Source: Amycolatopsis bullii
GTDB taxonomy: Bacteria; Actinomycetota; Actinomycetes; Mycobacteriales; Pseudonocardiaceae
Direction: 5' to 3'
NCBI RefSeq assembly: GCF_014654205.1
Contig: NZ_BNAW01000001.1
Location: 124,001-188,000 of the forward strand
DNA length: 64,000 bases
The position numbers were made by a program, and so were the translations under genes. Under the pieces are notes generated by a model, which saw only the letters and a program-made list of their open reading frames with translations, did no database searches and was not told where the DNA came from. Below, piece after piece: positions 26,868 to 34,597 of this stretch. Within the stretch, counting starts at the first letter, position 1, and each line of letters opens with the position of its first letter.

Positions 26868-28202
26868 TCAGCGCTGGTAGACGGTGACGTCGTCGATGTC
26901 CGCTTTGGACCGGTCGGCCAGGAAGATCACGCACAGCACCGTGACCACCGCGGACAGGATGATGTAGCCGGAGATCGCGTACGGCGTCCCGGTCGTGTGC
27001 AGCAGCCACGTCGCCAGCAGCGGCGCCGGCCCGCCCGCGAACACCGACGCCAGCTGGTAGCCCAGCCCCGCGCCGCCGTAGCGCAGGTGCGTCGGGAAGC
27101 TCTCGCCGATCAACGCCGCCTGCGGCCCGTACTGCAGGGCGTGCGGGACGAAGGACACGACGACCGCGACGAACACCAGCGCGTGGCTGCCGTGCGCCAG
27201 GATGGTGAAGTACGGGAACGCGATCACCCCGGTCAGCACCGCCCCGCACAGGTAGACCCGTTTGCGGCCGAAGGTGTCCGACAGCGCCGAGAACAGCGGG
27301 ATCAGCGCCAGTTCGCACGCCGCCCCGACGAGGACCGCGTTGAGCACGAAGGTCTTGCTGAAGTCGTGCCGGGACACGACGTAGATCAGCACGTAGCTGG
27401 TGAACAGGTAGAACGGCATCTGCTCGCTGAACCGGACCCCGGCCGAGAGCAGGATCTCCCGCCAGTGGTGCCGGATCGCGTCGAGCACCGGCGTGCGGGC
27501 GGTCTGCCGGTTCTCGACGAGCTTGGCGAACATCGGCGTCTCGAGGATCTTCAACCGGATCACCAGGCCGACCCCGACCAGCACCAGGCTGAGCAGGAAC
27601 GGGATCCGCCAGCCCCAGGAGTCGAACGCGGCGGGGGAGAGCGTCGCCGACAGCAGCGTCATCCCGCCGGTGCCCAGCACCAGCCCGACCGGGACGCCGA
27701 TCTGCGCGAAACTGCCGAGCAGCCCGCGTTTGCGCTGGTCGCCCCACTCCATGGCGAGCAGCACCGAGCCGCTCCACTCGCCGCCGATGGCGATGCCCTG
27801 CACCAGCCGCAGCAGCACCAGGAGCAGCGGCGCGGCGATGCCGATCGCCGACGTCCCGGGCAGCATCCCGACCACGCCGGAGGAGATGCCCATCAGCAGC
27901 AGCGTGACGATCAGCGTCGCCTTCCGGCCGATCCGGTCGCCCCAGTGCCCGAAGATCGCGGCCCCCACCGGCCGCGCGGCGAACCCGACCGCGTAGGTCG
28001 CGAACGACTGCATGGCCCCGGCGTAGGCGCTCGACGCGGGGAAGAACAGGTGCGGGAAGACCAAGGCCGCCGCGGTGTTGTAGAGGAAGAAGTCGTACCA
28101 CTCGATGGTGGTGCCGATCGAGCTGGCCAGCGCGGCCCGCCGTACCTGCACCTTGCTGTCCGTTGTCACCTTGTGCGTGACGCCGTTGTCTCCCAGAACC
28201 AT
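26868..28202 (-). CDS. MFS transporter, metabolite:H+ symporter (MHS) family
   Basis: 444 residues, 12 hydrophobic helices. The MHS signatures are SIGTTIEWYDFFLYNTAAA near the N-terminus, FGHWGDRIGRKATL in the first cytoplasmic loop, and RLVQGIAIGGEWSGSVLL. The family takes up organic acids such as citrate, alpha-ketoglutarate, shikimate or proline/betaine with protons. ATG 28202 has GGAGGT 8 nt upstream. A 7-bp inverted repeat and a 23-bp TetR-type palindrome lie in the spacer to the divergent TetR gene. Confidence 0.9.
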   Translation of the reverse strand: MVLGDNGVTHKVTTDSKVQVRRAALASSIGTTIEWYDFFLYNTAAALVFPHLFFPASSAYAGAMQSFATYAVGFAARPVGAAIFGHWGDRIGRKATLIVTLLLMGISSGVVGMLPGTSAIGIAAPLLLVLLRLVQGIAIGGEWSGSVLLAMEWGDQRKRGLLGSFAQIGVPVGLVLGTGGMTLLSATLSPAAFDSWGWRIPFLLSLVLVGVGLVIRLKILETPMFAKLVENRQTARTPVLDAIRHHWREILLSAGVRFSEQMPFYLFTSYVLIYVVSRHDFSKTFVLNAVLVGAACELALIPLFSALSDTFGRKRVYLCGAVLTGVIAFPYFTILAHGSHALVFVAVVVSFVPHALQYGPQAALIGESFPTHLRYGGAGLGYQLASVFAGGPAPLLATWLLHTTGTPYAISGYIILSAVVTVLCVIFLADRSKADIDDVTVYQR

Positions 28203-28226
28203 TTCGCAACACCTCCGGTGACCGAT

Positions 28227-28244
28227 GTCACACGACAGTGTGAC
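28227..28244. promoter_or_regulatory. GTCACAC-N4-GTGTGAC operator-like palindrome
   Basis: A perfect 7-bp inverted repeat with 4-nt spacer, 25-42 bp upstream of the MFS start. It differs from the TetR palindrome at 28329-28351, so a second regulator may act on the transporter. Confidence 0.5.
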
Positions 28245-28328
28245 GCTTGTGGACGCTTTCGGCGATCGATGACTCGCTTCTCGTCCGGTCGGTGGCCCAA
28301 TGCCCGACAGTGAACTTGCTGACTAGGC

Positions 28329-28351
28329 AACTTTGCAGATTCTGCAAAGTT
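28329..28351. promoter_or_regulatory. TetR operator, 23-bp perfect palindrome
   Basis: AACTTTGCAGA-T-TCTGCAAAGTT is a perfect 11-bp inverted repeat around one base, in unusually AT-rich DNA. A TTGCAG (28333-28338)-16-TACGGT (28355-28360) promoter for the TetR gene overlaps it, so binding would block RNA polymerase. Confidence 0.75.
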
Positions 28352-28366
28352 CGGTACGGTGAAGCC

Positions 28367-28990
28367 ATGGACACCGACCACACCGGCCTGCGTGAGCGCA
28401 AGAAGCAGCAGACGCGCATCGCGCTGAGCTGGGCGGCAATCCGGCTGACCGTCGAACGCGGCTTCGACAACGTCCGGATCGAAGACATCGCCGCCGAAGC
28501 CGGGGTGTCCACCCGGACCTTCAGCAACTACTTCGGCAGCAAGGGCGAAGCCATCGTCGCCCGGCACCACGACCGGGCGCGCGCCATCGCCGCGGCGCTG
28601 CGTGCCCGTCCGGCCGGGGAACCGATCTGGGACGCCATCACCCACGCCGCGCTGGAGGGGTTCGCCCTGGGTGAACCGGTGCCCGACGGGCAGGCCGCCA
28701 CCCAGGACTGGGTCGAAGGACTGCGGCTGATGGTCGCCGAACCCACCCTGCAGGGCGAGTTCCAGAAGGCCGGCGCCGCGGCCGAAGCCGAGTTCGCGCT
28801 CGCCGTCGCCGAACGCACCGGCACCGACGCCGCCCGGGACGTCTACCCGCGGCTCGTCGCGGGTGTCGTCGGTGCCGCGATCAACGTCGTCACCCAGCAG
28901 TGGCTCGTCGCCGACCCGCGGCCGTCCCTCGAAGACGTGCTGCGGGACGTGTTCGGCCGGCTCGCCGCCGGGCTGCCCGAACCCCGCTAG
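28367..28990 (+). CDS. TetR-family regulator
   Basis: 207 residues. The N-terminal HTH is typical (DNVRIEDIAAEAGVSTRTFSNYFGSKGEAIVAR). The C-terminal ligand domain contains WVEGLRLMVAEPTLQGEF, as in MftR/AcrR-like regulators. It presumably represses itself through the palindrome at 28329-28351. Candidate targets are the divergent MFS transporter and the FAD monooxygenase 76 bp downstream. Confidence 0.88.
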   Translation: MDTDHTGLRERKKQQTRIALSWAAIRLTVERGFDNVRIEDIAAEAGVSTRTFSNYFGSKGEAIVARHHDRARAIAAALRARPAGEPIWDAITHAALEGFALGEPVPDGQAATQDWVEGLRLMVAEPTLQGEFQKAGAAAEAEFALAVAERTGTDAARDVYPRLVAGVVGAAINVVTQQWLVADPRPSLEDVLRDVFGRLAAGLPEPR

Positions 28991-29066
28991 TCCGTCCCGC
29001 CGAAGCGCGCCCGCACGCCGGGCTGCTTCGCCGTGCCCGAAAACCCCGAACCCGAGGAGTTCCGCC

Positions 29067-30590
29067 ATGGAAGACGTCGTCATCGCCGGAGCCGGCCCGA
29101 ACGGCCTCATGCTCGCCTGCGAACTGGCCCTCGCCGGTATCCGGCCGCTGGTCCTGGAACGGCTGCCCGAACCCACCACCGAGAACCGCGCCAACGGGCT
29201 CGTCGGCCAGGTCGTCCGCCTCCTCGACCGCCGCGGCCTGCACGAGCGGCTCGCCGGCCCGATCGGGCCGCCCGCACCGGCGTTCGTCTTCGGCGCGATG
29301 CGCCTGGACCTCAGCCTCGCCGAGCACAACTCGCTGCACCTCCTCGGCGTGCCGCAACGGCGCGTCGAAGCGATGCTCGACGAGCGCGCCGCCGAACTGG
29401 ACGTCGAGATCCGGCGTGGCCACGAGCTCACCGGCCTCACCCAGGACGCCGACGCGGTCACCCTCGAGGTCACCGGACCCGACGGCCCGTACCGGATCGG
29501 CACCCGGTACCTCGTCGGCGCCGACGGTGGCCGCAGCGTCACCCGCAAGCTCGCCGGCATCGGCTTCCCCGGCGTCACCGAAGACCGCACCCTGTCCTTC
29601 ACCGCCAACGCCACCGTGCCCGCGGAGTTCGCCGACCCGGAATCGGGCGGCCTGCGCGTCCCGGGCCACGGCGTCATCCCGCCCTTTTTCCACTACCGCA
29701 CCGAAACCGGCCTGTTCGTCTACGCGCCGTTCCCCGCCGGTCCGCTGATCAGCACCATGGAGTGGACCGACGACGAAGAACCCGCGGACGAGCCGCCGAT
29801 GACCCTCGGCGACCTGCGCGCGAGCATCCGGCGCGTGCTCGGCTTCGAACTGCCGCTCGGCGAACCCGAGGGCGACGGCCCGCACCTGCTGCGGCGGCTG
29901 CGCGGGCGCAACACGCGGCTGGCGGAGAAGTTCCGCGAAGGGCGGGTCCTGCTGGTCGGCGACGCCGCCCACGTCCACTCCGCGATCGGTGGTCCCGGGC
30001 TGAACCTCGGCCTGCAGGACGCTGTCGGCCTGGGCTGGAAGCTCGCCGCCACGGTGGGCGGCCGGGCGCCGGCGGGCCTGCTCGACACCTACGAGAGCGA
30101 ACGCCGCCCGGTGGCCGAGCGGGTCGTCATGCACACCCAGGCCCAGTCCGCGCTGCTGAGCCCGGGCCGCGACGTCACCGCGCTGCGCGAGCTGTTCGGG
30201 GAACTCCTCCGGTTGCCCGCGACCGTGCAGCACCTCGCCGACCTGATGTCCGGCGCGGACGTCCGGTACGAGCCGGGCACCGACCACCCGCTCGACGGCC
30301 GCTGGGCCCCGGATCTCGTGCTGGCCGACGGGACCCGGCTCGCCGAACTGACCACGACGGCCCGGCCGCTGCTGCTGGACTTCACCGGCTCGCTCGGCGA
30401 AGAGCTGCGCGGCTGGACCGACCGGGTCGACCTCGTCTCGGGCCAGGCCGACGCTGACGCGACCGCGCTGCTCGTCCGGCCCGACGGGTACGTCGCCTGG
30501 GCCTCCAGCGCCACCGCACCGGACGACACGGAACGCAAGGCCCTGCGCGCGGCCCTCGAACGGTGGTTCGGGCCCCCTCTTGACGCGTAG
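29067..30590 (+). CDS. class A FAD-dependent monooxygenase (aromatic hydroxylase type)
   Basis: 507 residues. The FAD dinucleotide motif GAGPNG is at residues 7-12, the DG motif is YLVGADGGRSVTRK, and GDAAH occurs in LLVGDAAHVHSAIGGPGLNLGLQD. A C-terminal thioredoxin-like domain (about 400-507) places it with phenol/anthracycline hydroxylases such as RdmE/TfdB-type enzymes, which add a hydroxyl to aromatic or polyketide rings using NAD(P)H and O2. GAGGAG precedes ATG 29067. No polyketide genes are nearby, so detoxification or catabolism is as likely as biosynthesis. Confidence 0.88.
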   Translation: MEDVVIAGAGPNGLMLACELALAGIRPLVLERLPEPTTENRANGLVGQVVRLLDRRGLHERLAGPIGPPAPAFVFGAMRLDLSLAEHNSLHLLGVPQRRVEAMLDERAAELDVEIRRGHELTGLTQDADAVTLEVTGPDGPYRIGTRYLVGADGGRSVTRKLAGIGFPGVTEDRTLSFTANATVPAEFADPESGGLRVPGHGVIPPFFHYRTETGLFVYAPFPAGPLISTMEWTDDEEPADEPPMTLGDLRASIRRVLGFELPLGEPEGDGPHLLRRLRGRNTRLAEKFREGRVLLVGDAAHVHSAIGGPGLNLGLQDAVGLGWKLAATVGGRAPAGLLDTYESERRPVAERVVMHTQAQSALLSPGRDVTALRELFGELLRLPATVQHLADLMSGADVRYEPGTDHPLDGRWAPDLVLADGTRLAELTTTARPLLLDFTGSLGEELRGWTDRVDLVSGQADADATALLVRPDGYVAWASSATAPDDTERKALRAALERWFGPPLDA

Positions 30591-30609
30591 GAAATCTCCT
30601 ACGTATTGT
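30580..30609 (+). promoter_or_regulatory. TTGACG-18-TATTGT promoter with ArsR-type operator in the spacer
   Basis: TTGACG (30580-30585) and TATTGT (30604-30609) are 18 nt apart. The spacer is CGTAGGA-AATC-TCCTACG, a perfect inverted repeat at 30586-30603. The promoter straddles the monooxygenase stop codon. The predicted transcription start coincides with ATG 30617, giving a leaderless VOC-ArsR-AHSA1 mRNA, probably repressed by the encoded ArsR. Confidence 0.75.
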
Positions 30610-30616
30610 CGGCGGC

Positions 30617-31003
30617 ATGACGATCACCCGTGTGCAGTTCCTGACCCTGCCGGTCGCCGACCACGCCCGCGCGCGGGACTTCTACGTCGGCAAGCTCGGC
30701 TTCGAAGCCCTCGTCGACCGCCGCACGCCCGGAGGCGGCCGGTTCGTGCTGGTCGCGCCGAAGGGGGCGAAGACCGGCGTGGTGCTGACCGACCAGCCGG
30801 TCACCGGGATCGAACCGGGTCCGCGGCACTTCCAGCTGCAGACCACCGACGTCGACGCCGAGGTCGCCGCGCTGCGGGCGGCCGGCGTCGACGTCGCCGA
30901 GCCACAGCGGCAGCCGTGGGGCCGGGCGACCTCGTTCAAGGACGTCGACGGCCACACGATCGGCCTGCTCGAGCCGTCGGACTTCGGCGCCGTGCCGCGC
31001 TGA
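30617..31003 (+). CDS. VOC/glyoxalase-fold protein
   Basis: 128 residues with two beta-alpha-beta-beta-beta modules (RVQFLTLPVADHARARDFYVGKLGFEAL; HFQLQTTDVDAEVAALRAAGVDV). VOC proteins include glyoxalases, dioxygenases and antibiotic-binding resistance proteins; the function here is unknown. It is first of three overlapping genes with an ArsR repressor and an AHSA1 protein. The start fits a leaderless transcript. Confidence 0.85.
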   Translation: MTITRVQFLTLPVADHARARDFYVGKLGFEALVDRRTPGGGRFVLVAPKGAKTGVVLTDQPVTGIEPGPRHFQLQTTDVDAEVAALRAAGVDVAEPQRQPWGRATSFKDVDGHTIGLLEPSDFGAVPR

Positions 31004-31323
31004 TGCCGGTCAACGACGACGTCTTCGCCGCCCTCGCCAGCCCGGCGCGGCGCGAAGTCCTGCGGCTGCTGCTCGACGGCCCGATGGCCGCCGGCTCGAT
31101 CGCCGAGCGGTTCGAGATGGCCCGGCCCAGCCTCTCGGAACACCTGCGGGTGCTTCGTGAGGCGGGGCTGGTCACCGAACAGCGTCAGGGCCGCAACCGG
31201 GTCTACCGCCTCGACGCGGCCCCGCTGGAGCAGGTCGCGGACTGGCTCACCCCGTACGAACGCTTCTGGCGGGCCAAACTCGCCAACCTGCGCGACCTGC
31301 TGGACGAAGAGGAAGACCTGTGA
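31003..31323 (+). CDS. ArsR-family repressor
   Basis: 106 residues, winged helix (FAALASPARREVLRLLLDGPMAAGSIAERF, RPSLSEHLRVLREAGLVTEQRQGRNRVYRL). The metal-binding ELCVCDL motif of true ArsR/SmtB is absent, as usual in the ArsR group paired with AHSA1 proteins. The ATG overlaps the VOC stop (TGATG), and the TGA overlaps the next GTG. It likely binds the palindrome in the promoter at 30580-30609. Confidence 0.9.
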   Translation: MPVNDDVFAALASPARREVLRLLLDGPMAAGSIAERFEMARPSLSEHLRVLREAGLVTEQRQGRNRVYRLDAAPLEQVADWLTPYERFWRAKLANLRDLLDEEEDL

Positions 31324-31790
31324 CCGACGACGACCCGACGGCGATCCACGTCGACCAGTTCCTCGCCCACCCGGCCCGCAAGGTGTGGCGCGCGCTGACC
31401 GAGCCGGACCTGCTGGAACGCTGGATCAGCATGCCCAACGACATCAAACCCGTGGTGGGGCACCGGTTCCACCTGCTGGCCGAGCCGGTGCCCGCGGCCG
31501 GGTTCGCCGGCGGCCCGGTGGCGTGCGAGGTCCTCGAAGTCGAGGTCGAGCGCAAACTCAGCATCCGCTGGGGTCCGCAGTGGACGGTGACCTGGCGCCT
31601 GGAGCCGGAAGGCACCGGCACCCGGCTGCTGCTCAGCCACGAGGGATTCGACCCGGACGACGACTTCCAGCGCGTCTCCCGCCGGATCATGGGCGGCGGC
31701 TGGCGCTCCCACGTGCCGCGGGCACTGGCCCGGTTGCTGGACACGTTGCCCGAGCCCGGCCCGTTACGATCAGGTGGTGACCTCCGCTGA
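31320..31790 (+). CDS. SRPBCC/AHSA1-family protein
   Basis: 156 residues, Bet v 1-like ligand-binding fold related to the Hsp90 activator AHSA1. It begins IHVDQFLAHPARKVWRALTEPDLLERWI and ends in the long C-terminal helix. It is constantly paired with ArsR repressors in actinobacteria, and two more pairs occur in this window. Role unknown; a hydrophobic ligand carrier or sensor is inferred. GTG 31320 forms a GTGA overlap. Confidence 0.88.
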   Translation: MTDDDPTAIHVDQFLAHPARKVWRALTEPDLLERWISMPNDIKPVVGHRFHLLAEPVPAAGFAGGPVACEVLEVEVERKLSIRWGPQWTVTWRLEPEGTGTRLLLSHEGFDPDDDFQRVSRRIMGGGWRSHVPRALARLLDTLPEPGPLRSGGDLR

Positions 31791-32379
31791 GCCCGCCGAG
31801 CCGAAACCGCTGCGCGCCGACGCCCGCCGCAACCGGACGCGCGTGCTGGAGGCGGCCGAGAGCGTGTTCGCGGCCAAGGGCACCGGGGCGCCCACCGAGG
31901 AGGTGGCCCGGGTCGCCGGCGTCGGCATCGGCACGGTGTTCCGCCACTTCCCGACCAAGGAAGCACTGCTCGAAGCGGTCCTTCACGCGCGGCTGAGCCG
32001 GTTCGTCGACGAGGCCGAAACGGCCGTGGCCGCGGAGTCCGCCGACCCGGGTACCGCGTTCTTCACCTTCCTCACCAGCTGGATCGAGATGTCGAGCGCG
32101 AAGAACGCCTACTTCGAGGCGCTCACCGCGGCCGGGGTGACGGTGCCGGTCGCGAAGTCCGACATCGGGGCGCGGCTGCTGTCGGCCCTCGGCGTGCTGC
32201 TGTCCCGCGCGCAGCAAGCGGGCGCGGTCCGGGCCGACCTGGTCGTCGGCGAGCTGATCCCGGTGATCATCGGTGTCGCGCGGGCGGCGGAGTACGCCGG
32301 CCCGGACGCGGCCTTGCGCGACCGGGCCGTGGCCATCCTCTTCGACGGCCTGCGCCCCTCAGCGGGTGACCGGCGCTGA
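31777..32379 (+). CDS. TetR-family regulator
   Basis: 200 residues. HTH: RVLEAAESVFAAKGTGAPTEEVARVAGVGIGTVFRHFPTKEALLEAV. The C-terminal domain is the common SBP65/AcrR type. GTG 31777 lies 6 nt after TACGAT (31765-31770), so a leaderless transcript is likely; GTG 31774 is an alternative. It overlaps the end of the AHSA1 gene, and its 3' end overlaps the convergent SGNH hydrolase by 21 bp. Target unknown. Confidence 0.87.
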   Translation: MTSAEPAEPKPLRADARRNRTRVLEAAESVFAAKGTGAPTEEVARVAGVGIGTVFRHFPTKEALLEAVLHARLSRFVDEAETAVAAESADPGTAFFTFLTSWIEMSSAKNAYFEALTAAGVTVPVAKSDIGARLLSALGVLLSRAQQAGAVRADLVVGELIPVIIGVARAAEYAGPDAALRDRAVAILFDGLRPSAGDRR

Positions 32380-33135
32380 ATCCACCGGTGCCAGCGCCGG
32401 GCGCTTCGCGGCCATGGCGTCCCCGGACGACTCGCCTTTCACCCGCCGCCGCACCCACGGCAGCGCGTGTTCCCGCGCCCACTGCAGGTTCTCGCTCCGG
32501 CGTGCGGCCGGGCTCAGCACCGCGCGCGGTGCCGGTTCCGGCTTGACCAGCGGGTGCTCCACGCCGAGGACCCGCAGCACCTCGATGGCGACCTCGGTGT
32601 GGCCGAGCGCGTTGAGGTGCAGGCGGTCCGGCGCCCAGAACCGGCGGTCGCACAGCTGCCGCATCGACCACAGGTCCACCAGCAGCGCGTCGTGACGGGC
32701 GGCGATGCCGCGCACCAGCTCGTTGTAGATGGCCACCCGGCCGCGGATCGTGCGGAACAGCGGGTCCTCGACGCCATCGACCCCGGTGAACAGCACCAGG
32801 CGGGCGCCGGTGGCCCGGATCCGGGCGACGGCCGCTTCGTACTTGACGAGCATCGCGTCGATGTCGACCTTCGGGCGCATCAGGTCGTTGCCGCCGGCGT
32901 AGAGGGTGACGAGGTCGGGCTCCATGGCCAGCGCCCGCTCGAGCTGGTCGGCGAGCACCTGGGGCAGCAGCTTGCCCCGGATGGCGAGGTTGGCGTACCG
33001 GAAGTCCGGTTCCCGCGCGGCGAGCTGCTCGGCGACGCGGTCGGCCCAGCCGCGCACGCCGTTGGGGGCGGCGGCATCGTCGTCGCCGACGCCTTCGGTG
33101 AACGAGTCCCCCAGAGTCACTAAGCGCTTGCTCAT
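32359..33135 (-). CDS. SGNH/GDSL hydrolase
   Basis: 258 residues. Block I GDSFTEGVGDD (nucleophile Ser), block III GGNDLMRP and block V WAPDRLHLNALGH (Asp and His) define an SGNH esterase. No signal peptide is visible, so it is probably cytoplasmic. ATG 33135 lies 6 nt after TACACT on the minus strand, suggesting a leaderless message. Substrate unknown (lipid, acyl-sugar or ester). Confidence 0.87.
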   Translation of the reverse strand: MSKRLVTLGDSFTEGVGDDDAAAPNGVRGWADRVAEQLAAREPDFRYANLAIRGKLLPQVLADQLERALAMEPDLVTLYAGGNDLMRPKVDIDAMLVKYEAAVARIRATGARLVLFTGVDGVEDPLFRTIRGRVAIYNELVRGIAARHDALLVDLWSMRQLCDRRFWAPDRLHLNALGHTEVAIEVLRVLGVEHPLVKPEPAPRAVLSPAARRSENLQWAREHALPWVRRRVKGESSGDAMAAKRPALAPVDSAPVTR

Positions 33136-33177
33136 GTGTCCAGTGTAGGCAGGCCGCGAAGAAAAATTCCGGAGGCC

Positions 33178-33204
33178 TGTCGGATCGCGGCGGTGGTGTT
33201 CGTG
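33178..33204 (+). promoter_or_regulatory. candidate ECF42 promoter of the DHFR-like gene
   Basis: TGTCGG (33178-33183), 17 nt, then CGTG (33201-33204), with GTT just before the -10 as at three of the other sites. It lies 52 bp before ATG 33257. The spacing equals that of the four other candidate ECF42 sites in the window. Confidence 0.5.
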
Positions 33205-33256
33205 GCCGGGGTGAGGCGCCACCCGGCGCGACCGACGATTCCCGCGAGGAGCCACC

Positions 33257-33832
33257 ATGACCGCCACCTACACCTTCGACATCTTCTCCACGCTCGACGG
33301 CTTCGCCAACCACGACGGCGACTGGGGCGGCTACTGGGGCAAGCAGGGCCCGGAGTTCCTCGCCCACCGCGCCGCCGCCTACCGCGACCCGCTGCGCATG
33401 GTGCTCGGGGCCAGGACCTATTCCTCGAACGCGCCGTTCCTGCGCGCGGGCGTCGACCGCGGCCGGCTCGACGGGTGGATCACGCGCATGTTCGAGTCCC
33501 CGGTGACGGTGCTCTCCCACCGGCTGACCGAGCCGCTCGACTGGCCGGGCACGACCATCGAGCCCGGTGATCCCGTCGAGGTGGTCCGGCGCCTCAAGGC
33601 CGGATCGGACGTGCCGCTGCGCTCCCACGGGAGCCTGACGCTCAACCGCGCGCTGCTGAACGCCGGCCTGGTCGACCTCATCGAGGTGACGGTCTTCCCG
33701 GTGCTCTCCGGCAAGACCGGAGTGGACCGGATCTTCGACGGCGTGGACGACTTCGACCTCGAGCTGCTCGAGGCCCGGACCTTCGACGGCCACACGCAGG
33801 TGCTGACCTACCGGCCGGTGCGGCACGGGTGA
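33257..33832 (+). CDS. dihydrofolate reductase / RibD C-terminal family protein
   Basis: 191 residues. DHFR-like fold: YTFDIFSTLDGFANHDGDWG, LRMVLGARTYSS and LRSHGSLTLNRALLNAGLVDLIEVTVFPVLSG. This stand-alone RibD-C group is NAD(P)H-binding and of unknown substrate; it is not the essential folate enzyme. GAGGAG precedes the ATG. A candidate ECF42 promoter at 33178-33204 suggests stress-induced expression. Confidence 0.87.
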   Translation: MTATYTFDIFSTLDGFANHDGDWGGYWGKQGPEFLAHRAAAYRDPLRMVLGARTYSSNAPFLRAGVDRGRLDGWITRMFESPVTVLSHRLTEPLDWPGTTIEPGDPVEVVRRLKAGSDVPLRSHGSLTLNRALLNAGLVDLIEVTVFPVLSGKTGVDRIFDGVDDFDLELLEARTFDGHTQVLTYRPVRHG

Positions 33833-33892
33833 CCGGGTTCTCCCTCCGCAAAATCCGTGGACCGCCGCGCCCCGGGCCGGTACACGGGAAAG

Positions 33893-34567
33893 GTGACCTC
33901 CTACGACGCCATCGCCGACTGGTACGAAACCACGCTCGTCCCCAGCTGGCGGGCGGACCCGCTGGAGTTCGGGCCGATGCTGCGGGACCTGCTCGGACCG
34001 GGCACGGGAGCCTGTCTCGAACTCGGCTGCGGCACCGGCGCCCACGCCGAGCGGATCCGGCAGCTCGGCCGGACCCCGCTCGGCGTCGACGTCTCCGCCG
34101 GCATGCTGCGCCACGCGGCGGCGCGGCTGCCGGTCGTGCGCGGTGACGCCGGGGCGCTGCCGATCACCACCGGGGCGCTGCCCGCCGTCGTCGCGATCAT
34201 GGTCCACACCGACATGCCCGCCTACCCGGCGGTGCTGCGGGAAGCCGCCCGCGTGCTGGCGCCGGGCGGGGTGTTCGTGCACATCGGCGTGCACCCGTGT
34301 TTCTGCGGCGGATTCGCCGACCGCACCGACGGCCGGGCCGTGGTCATCCGGCCCGGCTACCGGGAGCACGGCTGGACGATGGAGTCGTGGACCGACCAGG
34401 GCCTGCGGGACAAGGTCGGTGCCACCCACCGGCCGCTGCCCGCGCTGCTGGGCGCGGTCCTCGATGCGGGCCTGGTGTTCGAGCGGTTCGCCGAAGGCGG
34501 CGCACCCACCCCGACGGTGTTCGCCTGGCGGGCGAGAAAGCCTTGCGCCGAAAGGCCGCACCGATGA
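33893..34567 (+). CDS. class I SAM-dependent methyltransferase
   Basis: 224 residues. It begins SYDAIADWYETTLVPSW, the usual start of UbiE/methyltransf-11 proteins. Motif I is ACLELGCGTGAHAERI, motif II LGVDVSAGML and post-I VVRGDAGALPITTGALPAVV. GTG 33893 follows TACACG (33881-33886) by 6 nt, giving a leaderless start; GTG 33857 would add 12 residues outside the family. Substrate unknown. Confidence 0.85.
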   Translation: MTSYDAIADWYETTLVPSWRADPLEFGPMLRDLLGPGTGACLELGCGTGAHAERIRQLGRTPLGVDVSAGMLRHAAARLPVVRGDAGALPITTGALPAVVAIMVHTDMPAYPAVLREAARVLAPGGVFVHIGVHPCFCGGFADRTDGRAVVIRPGYREHGWTMESWTDQGLRDKVGATHRPLPALLGAVLDAGLVFERFAEGGAPTPTVFAWRARKPCAERPHR

Positions 34568-34597
34568 TCGTCCGGGCCGGGTCGCTATCCTCCCGCG

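Noticed and set aside
26868..30590. Secondary-metabolite gene cluster (MFS, TetR, hydroxylase, later P450 and DrrAB)
   Set aside because: No PKS, NRPS, terpene or RiPP core gene lies in the window, and the tailoring-type genes are scattered in separate operons.
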